Source: Bacteroidaceae bacterium
GTDB lineage: Bacteria; Bacteroidota; Bacteroidia; Bacteroidales; Bacteroidaceae
Assembly: GCA_017416705.1 (NCBI GenBank)
Contig: JAFQBG010000008.1
Coordinates: 1 to 32,911, forward strand
Reading direction: 5' to 3'
Length of the DNA: 32,911 nt
Shown here: piece after piece, positions 26,178-32,911 of the stretch
Layout of the letters: each line of letters starts with the position of its first letter
How positions within the stretch are numbered: position 1 is the first letter of the stretch
Position numbers and translations under genes: made by a program
Notes under the pieces: model-generated
Told to the model about the DNA's origin: nothing
Seen by the model: only the letters and a program-made list of their open reading frames with translations
The model's database searches: none

Positions 26178-27539
26178 ATGGCAACAAACAATTACATTGC
26201 AGCCATAGAAATTGGCTCTTCAAAACTATCGGGAGCAATAGGTATCGAGACATACAGCGGCATTAAGATAATGGCATACGCAAGCGAATCGGTGAACGGC
26301 TTTATCACAAAAGGCGTAGTACGCAATGTAGATGAAACCGGCAAAAGCCTTAACAGCCTCATCAATCGTTTGGAATCGCAATTGAACGATGTGACGATAG
26401 AGAAGGCATATATAGCATTCGGCGGGCTCTCAATGCACTCGGTGAAATCGAGCGTAACACGCGAGTTCGACACATACACCAAGATAACGCAGGAGATAAT
26501 TGATGATATGTCGCTCGAAAACGATGCTGTGTTCGCCGTACCCGAAGGATATCAAAAAGTACAGGTGCTCCCATTGGAATACAAGCTGAACGGCGACAAG
26601 AATATAATGCCCATAGGAACACCCACCAAGAACATACAGTGCAACTACCTTAATATAGTGGTTCGCGAGCAATATATGAAGCAGCTGGAAGAGAGCTTCG
26701 AGATGGCCAACGTAAAAATAATGGACAGCTTCAATGCCGCCCGCATAGATGCCGATGTCATTCTGAGCGAAGAGGACATAACAAGCGGCACAGCCCTTGT
26801 TAACATAGGAGCCGAGACAACCACCGTAGCCATATACTCGGGAAAACTGCTGCGTAAGCTAACCGTCATCCCCTTGGGCAGTTCCAATATAACAAAGGAC
26901 CTATGCAGCGAACAAATACCCATGAGCGAAGCCGAACAAATAAAAATATTCCGAGGCTACACAGGTGCGCAGCAAGAGCAAAACAATAACAACGAAAAAA
27001 ACAATTTCAACCAGATAATAGCAGCCCGCATGTCCGAGATTTTGCAAAACATAAAATACCAGATAGAGACTTCGGGCGAGGATATAGGACGAATTGTGTT
27101 TACAGGAGGAGGCAGCAAACTAAAAGGGCTAAGCGATATAATAGCCGATAATTTGCAAAGCTTCAAGATAAAAATAACCAATGGCGAGGAGCTGAGCATA
27201 AACAACGACGATAATTTGGAACTGACAACAGGCGCCATCACCCCCACCCTGTTTGGTCTTCTGAGTCGTGGCAAGGAAAACTGCTGCAAGGAGAATATTC
27301 CCGTAGTGAGCACCCCGGTGCAACAGCAACAGCAACAGCCCGTCACCAATCTTTTTGGCGACATAGAACCACAGCCCGAACCCGAAACAGAAAAAACAGT
27401 CGCCAAGAGAAAACCCAAACAAAACAAGAATGGGTTGTTCGATAAGTTCTTGGGAGGACTGAAAAAAGCCGGCGGCGATTTCCTGAAAGAGGTTGCCGAC
27501 GACGAAGACGACAACAGTAGAGACCTATTTAACGAATAA
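26178..27539 (+). CDS. ftsA: Cell division protein FtsA
   Basis: Actin-like ATPase that tethers FtsZ to the membrane and recruits later division proteins. The 453-residue protein has the actin-fold motifs AAIEIGSSKLSGAIG near the N-terminus, the ALVNIGAETTTVAIY phosphate loop in the middle, and FTGGGSKLKGL late in the fold. A glutamine run lies in the C-terminal linker (about 381-387). An amphipathic stretch at about 418-439 (GLFDKFLGGLKKAGGDF) looks like the membrane-targeting helix, but here an acidic tail of 14 residues follows it, whereas in E. coli the helix ends the protein. Confidence 0.95.
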   Translation: MATNNYIAAIEIGSSKLSGAIGIETYSGIKIMAYASESVNGFITKGVVRNVDETGKSLNSLINRLESQLNDVTIEKAYIAFGGLSMHSVKSSVTREFDTYTKITQEIIDDMSLENDAVFAVPEGYQKVQVLPLEYKLNGDKNIMPIGTPTKNIQCNYLNIVVREQYMKQLEESFEMANVKIMDSFNAARIDADVILSEEDITSGTALVNIGAETTTVAIYSGKLLRKLTVIPLGSSNITKDLCSEQIPMSEAEQIKIFRGYTGAQQEQNNNNEKNNFNQIIAARMSEILQNIKYQIETSGEDIGRIVFTGGGSKLKGLSDIIADNLQSFKIKITNGEELSINNDDNLELTTGAITPTLFGLLSRGKENCCKENIPVVSTPVQQQQQQPVTNLFGDIEPQPEPETEKTVAKRKPKQNKNGLFDKFLGGLKKAGGDFLKEVADDEDDNSRDLFNE

Positions 27540-27548
27540 TAACGATAC

Positions 27549-27557
27549 AAAGGAGGT
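27549..27557 (+). promoter_or_regulatory. Strong Shine-Dalgarno of ftsZ
   Basis: AAAGGAGGT lies 6 bases before the ftsZ ATG in a non-coding gap of 24 bases. It is an ideal Shine-Dalgarno at ideal distance. Apart from rsmH, no other gene start in this window has one, in line with the known rarity of such sites in Bacteroidota. Confidence 0.8.
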
Positions 27558-27563
27558 ATAACC

Positions 27564-28901
27564 ATGAGCGAAGAAAATATGCAAGTATTACCGTTTGCAG
27601 TACCGGTCGATGCTCCACGCATAATAAAGATAATAGGTGTTGGAGGAGGCGGTAGCAATGCCGTACAAAACATGTACAAAGAGGGCGTACACAATGTATC
27701 GTTTGCTATATGCAACACCGACATACAGGCACTCTCCAACTCGCCTATACCCGTAAAAGTGCAATTAGGCGAGAAAACCACCGAAGGCTTGGGAGCCGGC
27801 AACGACCCCGAAGTGGCACGTGCCGCAGCCTTGGAAAGTCGCCAACAGATAGAAGCACTGTTCGACGATGGCACCAAGATGGTGTTCATCACAGCCGGAA
27901 TGGGAGGAGGCACAGGAACCGGAGCCGCCCCCGTAGTGGCCGAGATAGCAAAATCAAAAGGAATGCTCACAGTAGGCATCATCACCATACCATTCCGTTT
28001 CGAGCTTGGCGGCAAGATAAAACAGGCACTCAAAGGAGTCGCCGAAATAGCCAAGCATGTCGATGCTCTGCTTGTCATAAACAACCAGCGACTGCTTAGC
28101 ATATACCCCGATTTTGTTCTGAAAGAGGGATTTAAAAAAGTAGATGAAGTGCTCACCACCGCCACAAAAAGCATAGCCGAGATAATAACAGCACGCGGAA
28201 TAATAAATTTGGATTTCCGCGATGTCAAGAAAATACTGAAAAATGGCGGCGTTGCCATAATGAGCTACGGCATCGATTCGGGTGAGCAACGTGTTACAAA
28301 GGCATTCCACAAAGCCCTACACTCGCCCCTGCTCAACGACAACGACATATACGAAGCAAAGAAAATCCTCTTCAACATATACGAGAACCCCAACTCGCCC
28401 ATGAAGGTTGCCGAAATGGACGAAATAGAATCCTTCATGAAAAAGTTCACCGACGAAAGCATCGAAGTCATTTGGGGCGTCAGCGAAGATTTTTCATTAG
28501 AGGAAGGCCATGTGAAGGTAACAGTCCTTGCAACAGGGTTTGGCATGAAAAATATTCCGGGCATGGGGCCTGTTATCAAAGAAGAGGAAGAGCAAAAAGC
28601 AGCCATATCGCGCGAAGAAGCCGAGAAAATAGAGGCCGAGAATAGAAAGATAGACAAGATGGCACAAGCCTTCTATAAGGAAGAATTCAGAGTATTTATT
28701 TTCACCGGCGACGAAATAAACGACGAAGACTTCATAGCAACCATAGACAATTCGCCCACATACAAACGCAGCATACACGACCTTGAAAATCTAAAAAACA
28801 CAGCAAGAGCCATCGGTGCAAGCAAAGCTCCGCAGGAGACACCGGAAGCCGACAGCCCTGCGACAGACAATAACGAATATCAGAATATTGAGAACCAATA
28901 A
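27564..28901 (+). CDS. ftsZ: Cell division protein FtsZ
   Basis: Tubulin-like GTPase that forms the division ring. The 445-residue protein has a GTP-binding core with GGGGSNAV (from 27), the tubulin signature GGGTGTG at 114-120 and the catalytic T7 loop NLDFRD at 215-220. A charged linker rich in Glu and Lys follows the core. A segment with SPTYKR ending near residue 402 resembles the peptide that binds FtsA in Bacteroidota. It is followed by another 43 residues of acidic, Ala/Pro/Asn-rich sequence, so the binding peptide would not be terminal. It is preceded by the only unambiguous Shine-Dalgarno in the window. Confidence 0.97.
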   Translation: MSEENMQVLPFAVPVDAPRIIKIIGVGGGGSNAVQNMYKEGVHNVSFAICNTDIQALSNSPIPVKVQLGEKTTEGLGAGNDPEVARAAALESRQQIEALFDDGTKMVFITAGMGGGTGTGAAPVVAEIAKSKGMLTVGIITIPFRFELGGKIKQALKGVAEIAKHVDALLVINNQRLLSIYPDFVLKEGFKKVDEVLTTATKSIAEIITARGIINLDFRDVKKILKNGGVAIMSYGIDSGEQRVTKAFHKALHSPLLNDNDIYEAKKILFNIYENPNSPMKVAEMDEIESFMKKFTDESIEVIWGVSEDFSLEEGHVKVTVLATGFGMKNIPGMGPVIKEEEEQKAAISREEAEKIEAENRKIDKMAQAFYKEEFRVFIFTGDEINDEDFIATIDNSPTYKRSIHDLENLKNTARAIGASKAPQETPEADSPATDNNEYQNIENQ

Positions 28902-28913
28902 ATAATTACAAAA

Positions 28914-29363
28914 ATGGAACTGTTCGATATCATCAGCAACGATATTAAAGAGGCTATGAAAGCCCAAGACAAGGTGGCACTTGCCACACTTCGCAATGTG
29001 AAAAAATATTTTTTGGAGGCAAAGACAGCGCCCGGTGCCAACGACACACTAACCGACGATGCAGCCCTGAAAATAATACAAAAACTCGTGAAACAAGGGC
29101 GTGAATCGGCCGCTCTCTACGAATCACAAGGCCGCAACGACCTTGCCACCGAGGAGCTGGCACAAGTGGCAGTAATGGAGAAATACCTTCCTGCACAAAT
29201 GAGCGTACAGGAGATACAAGCCGCCATAAAAGAGATAATAGCCGAACTTGGAGTGAGCACACCCCAAGAAATGGGCAAAGTAATGGGTGTTGCAACCAAA
29301 CGCCTTGCCGGTAAAGCCGACGGACGAACCATTTCGGGCATTGTAAAAGAACTGCTATCGTAA
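28914..29363 (+). CDS. GatB/YqeY domain protein
   Basis: A 149-residue soluble helical protein of the YqeY family, which shares its fold with the tail of the amidotransferase subunit GatB. Visible family features are LRNVKKYFLEAK near the N-terminus, a helical middle with YESQGRNDLATEELAQVAVMEKYLP, and a C-terminal GKVMGVATKRLAGKADG segment. A role in tRNA-linked amidation is assumed from the domain but not shown. It is 12 bases downstream of ftsZ and probably the last gene of the cluster transcript. Only 4 bases separate its stop from that of the convergent recO. Confidence 0.9.
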   Translation: MELFDIISNDIKEAMKAQDKVALATLRNVKKYFLEAKTAPGANDTLTDDAALKIIQKLVKQGRESAALYESQGRNDLATEELAQVAVMEKYLPAQMSVQEIQAAIKEIIAELGVSTPQEMGKVMGVATKRLAGKADGRTISGIVKELLS

Positions 29364-29367
29364 GAAA

Positions 29368-30093
29368 CTAAGAAAACAAATCGCGCAACACCGCAGCCGA
29401 TTTTGGTTCGGGCAAGCCGGGGATGTGCAAACGATAATAATTATGAATGAGCGTGAGGTATTTGCCTCGCGCTTCTCTGTTAAGGGCAAATGTGTGCAAC
29501 GATGAAAAATCCATGCCCATAAACTCCACAAAATTACATGTATCCTCCACCGTCAGGAATTGATCGTGCAAAGGCCGTTCATAGACCAAACACCCCGCCG
29601 CAAGGTCGAAGTAGGCACCCTGCCGATAGTTCTCGACATTGGGATATATGCCCAGCAAAAGAGTAAGGCGCATAAGGAACAGAATATGAAAATCCGATGC
29701 ACCCTGCTGCGCTATATCCAACCACGACAGGGAGTGCAACAAAAACTCGAATATGGCATCGTTTTTCTCCTCCTCGCGCAGAACAAGAGAGAGAAACTCG
29801 GCCAGATAAAGAACCACCGAAGCCTTTACCACGTCGGTGTAAACAGATTGGTAAGGCTTGAAAATCTGTGCATCGGATATGCGCCCCAGCGATTTTGACG
29901 TTTTCACTGTTGCCGAGAAAGACAACATGGCCAAAGGCTGGAAAAGCACACTACGCACCTTGGCTCGTTTGCTGCGCGACACAGGCACCAAAAAAGCCAT
30001 GCGACCGTGCGAGCGAGTGTACATATCGGCAACCATCAGATTGTCGCTATACTTGATGGTACGCAACACTATTCCTGTAAAATTTTCGGTCAT
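29368..30093 (-). CDS. recO: DNA repair protein RecO
   Basis: Helps RecR load RecA on single-stranded DNA coated with SSB, in gap repair. The 241-residue protein has an N-terminal OB fold (about 1-80: GIVLRTIKYSD, then GRMAFLVPVSRSK) and a helical C-terminal domain. The four-cysteine zinc site found in RecO of many other bacteria is absent: only a single Cys (LAAGCLVY) lies in that area. This zinc-free form is known in the family. It is transcribed divergently from the tRNA-Glu promoter and convergently with the yqeY gene. Confidence 0.93.
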   Translation of the reverse strand: MTENFTGIVLRTIKYSDNLMVADMYTRSHGRMAFLVPVSRSKRAKVRSVLFQPLAMLSFSATVKTSKSLGRISDAQIFKPYQSVYTDVVKASVVLYLAEFLSLVLREEEKNDAIFEFLLHSLSWLDIAQQGASDFHILFLMRLTLLLGIYPNVENYRQGAYFDLAAGCLVYERPLHDQFLTVEDTCNFVEFMGMDFSSLHTFALNREARGKYLTLIHNYYRLHIPGLPEPKSAAVLRDLFS

Positions 30094-30120
30094 TTTGCCT
30101 TATTTTATTTTTTTTGCAGG

Positions 30121-30128
30121 CAAAACTA
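30121..30128 (-). promoter_or_regulatory. recO promoter -7 element
   Basis: On the minus strand TAGTTTTG fits TAnnTTTG and ends 28 bases before the recO start. No TTTG is present at the proper distance upstream, so the promoter should be weak compared with the tRNA promoter on the other strand. Confidence 0.5.
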
Positions 30129-30147
30129 CAAAAAAAAGTCGAAATTC

Positions 30148-30178
30148 TTTGCTAATTAAAAAAAACGTTTTACCTTTG
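30148..30178 (+). promoter_or_regulatory. Promoter of tRNA-Glu and rpsT
   Basis: A -33 TTTG (30148-30151), a 19-base spacer and a -7 TACCTTTG (30171-30178) match the Bacteroidota consensus at every defined position. The -7 box is identical to that of the rRNA-type promoter at 81-111. The leader before the tRNA is about 55 bases. Confidence 0.8.
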
Positions 30179-30241
30179 CAACCGCTTTAAGCCCCAAAAG
30201 GCTGTACAAAGCATAGGCTTTAAAAGAGCCACCTAAATGAT

Positions 30242-30313
30242 GGCCCATTCGTCTATCGGCTAGGACGCAAGATTTTCATTCTTGAAAGAGGGGTTCGATT
30301 CCCCTATGGGCTA
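30242..30313 (+). tRNA. tRNA-Glu (anticodon UUC)
   Basis: A 72-base cloverleaf. The acceptor arm GGCCCAT pairs with ATGGGCT (G-U at the first pair), with A as discriminator. The anticodon stem is CAAGA/TCTTG with loop TTTTCAT, giving anticodon TTC. The T arm is AGGGG-TTCGATT-CCCCT. The CCA end is not encoded. It reads glutamate codons GAA and GAG, and it shares a promoter with rpsT 32 bases downstream. Confidence 0.95.
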
Positions 30314-30345
30314 CTAATAAAAACGATAAAAAACATTTAAAAGAG

Positions 30346-30600
30346 ATGGCAAATCATAAATCATCACTTAAAAGAATCCGTCAGACAGAAAAAAGAAATC
30401 TGCTTAACCGTTATTATGGAAAGAACATGCGTTCAGCAGTTCGCGGTTTGCGTGCCATGACAAACAAAGAAGAGGCTTTGGCAAAATTCCCCGAGGTTCA
30501 AAAAATGCTCGACAGAATGGCTAAACGCGGATTAATCCACAAGAACAAGGCAGCAAACCTCAAATCGGGCTTGTGTGCCAAGATTGCGAAATTAGCCTAA
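30346..30600 (+). CDS. rpsT: 30S ribosomal protein S20
   Basis: Binds 16S rRNA early in assembly of the small subunit. The 84-residue, very basic, helical protein starts with the family pattern [18 protein letters not shown] and contains [11 protein letters not shown] and the C-terminal [13 protein letters not shown] segment. None of its three isoleucines uses ATA (ATC, ATC, ATT), in contrast with most genes in the window, which is consistent with high expression. It is expressed from the tRNA-Glu promoter and followed by a clear terminator. Confidence 0.97.
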   Translation: MANHKSSLKRIRQTEKRNLLNRYYGKNMRSAVRGLRAMTNKEEALAKFPEVQKMLDRMAKRGLIHKNKAANLKSGLCAKIAKLA

Positions 30601-30630
30601 ATTTCAAGAACATATATTTACCTAACAGTG

Positions 30631-30656
30631 AGGCCGGATTACACCCGGCCTTTTTG
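30631..30656 (+). terminator. Intrinsic terminator of rpsT
   Basis: AGGCCGG (30631-30637) pairs perfectly with CCGGCCT (30645-30651) around a 7-base loop, followed by a T run. It is the most classical terminator in the window. Confidence 0.9.
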
Positions 30657-30681
30657 TGTTGCCCACACACACAGAAATAGT

Positions 30682-32731
<2,050 letters not shown>

Positions 32732-32778
32732 TATATCCACACACACCATATATAAAAAGCAGTTCCGCAATTGAAGTG

Positions 32779-32811
32779 AACCCCAAAGTTTGGACAAAAA
32801 ACTTTGGGGTT
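32779..32811. repeat. Perfect hairpin within the IS end
   Basis: AACCCCAAAGTTT (32779-32791) and AAACTTTGGGGTT (32799-32811) form a 13-bp perfect stem with a 7-base loop. It is followed by TTATTTTA before the transposase ATG. It may block outside transcription from entering the transposase gene and could also end the gyrB transcript, for which I see no other terminator. Confidence 0.75.
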
Positions 32812-32817
32812 TATTTT

Positions 32818-32911
32818 ATGCGTAAGAAACACGATCACCAAGCATTGCTCAAATACATGCATATGCTTGAAGATGGATATTCCATCAAACATATCGAAGA
32901 CAATTATGGTA
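32818..32911 (+). CDS. Transposase-like N-terminus (OrfA type, partial)
   Basis: Only the first 31 residues are present; the frame is open to the window edge. They are basic and helical (MRKKHDHQALLKYMHMLEDG), followed by GYSIKHIEDNYG, which looks like the start of a helix-turn-helix as in IS3 OrfA proteins. Assignment depends on the adjoining IS-like end; the family cannot be fixed from so few residues. Confidence 0.6.
   Translation, partial: MRKKHDHQALLKYMHMLEDGYSIKHIEDNYG

Larger units (their letters stand above)
32772..32911 (+). mobile_element. Left end of an IS3-like insertion sequence (partial)
   Basis: Begins 40 bases after the gyrB stop with TGAAGTGAACCCCAAAGTTT followed by GGACA, which resembles the terminal inverted repeats of IS3-family elements of the IS150 group (TG end, ACCC, AAAGTT, GGACA). 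A transposase-like reading frame starts 46 bases in. The right end and any target duplication lie beyond the window. Confidence 0.7.

Noticed and set aside
27319-27342. Glutamine codon run in ftsA as a possible phase-variable repeat
   Set aside because: The codons are mostly CAG and CAA mixed and the run is short, in a disordered linker. Slippage would shift the frame only if not in multiples of three, so a role as a switch is unlikely.
26957-28258. A 433-residue open frame on the minus strand across ftsA and ftsZ
   Set aside because: It lies wholly opposite two certain genes, has a Ser/Pro/Phe-rich composition typical of antisense frames, and shows no recognisable motif.

Overview
This is chromosomal DNA from a member of the Bacteroidota, most likely order Bacteroidales. 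The evidence is the gene order (tpiA/SPOR/folE block, tRNA-Glu next to rpsT, a dcw cluster without murF or ddl), the promoters of TTTG-N19/20-TAnnTTTG form, the near absence of Shine-Dalgarno sites, and the short GyrB. I cannot name a genus from the sequence alone. Almost everything is core housekeeping. I see no CRISPR array, prophage, toxin-antitoxin pair or defence locus.

Layout. (1) 1-434: a divergent control region. On the minus strand, a promoter and leader that look like the start of an rRNA operon run off the left edge. On the plus strand is the promoter of dnaG (435-2447). (2) 2447-6959, minus strand: a compact operon transcribed right to left, with a polyprenol-phosphate sugar transferase, a tandem DUF1599 (Nmad1) protein, a BT_3928-type DoxX/MauE membrane protein, tpiA, a SPOR-domain protein and folE, closed by an intrinsic terminator facing dnaG. 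(3) 7076-13422, plus strand: mfd, a secreted C1B peptidase with its own near-consensus promoter, and nhaA, closed by a long hairpin terminator. (4) 13537-29363, plus strand: the division and cell wall cluster mraZ-rsmH-ftsL-ftsI-murE-mraY-murD-ftsW-murG-murC-ftsQ-ftsA-ftsZ followed by a yqeY gene. The genes are separated by a few bases or overlap. A direct repeat of TGGGG-N5 just upstream of mraZ matches the kind of site MraZ binds. (5) 29368-30743: recO (minus), then tRNA-Glu and rpsT from one near-consensus promoter, a terminator, and an AT-rich palindrome before gyrB. (6) 30770-32911: gyrB, then the left end of an IS3-like insertion sequence cut by the window edge.

How it works together. 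The centre of the window holds most of the lipid-linked peptidoglycan precursor pathway: MurC, MurD and MurE build the stem peptide, MraY makes lipid I, and MurG makes lipid II. It also holds the septal synthase pair FtsW/FtsI, the FtsQ/FtsL bridge and the FtsA/FtsZ ring, under probable MraZ control. MurE carries the DNPR motif of meso-diaminopimelate-adding enzymes. The flanks hold replication (dnaG, gyrB), repair (mfd, recO), translation (tRNA-Glu, rpsT, the rRNA leader), glycolysis (tpiA) and pterin synthesis (folE).

The observations most worth checking are the MraZ operator, the full Shine-Dalgarno of ftsZ in a lineage that rarely uses one, the perfect palindrome abutting the gyrB promoter, the nearly leaderless mfd transcript, and the operon linking a duplicated Nmad1 protein to FolE. 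I found no clearly new multi-gene system.
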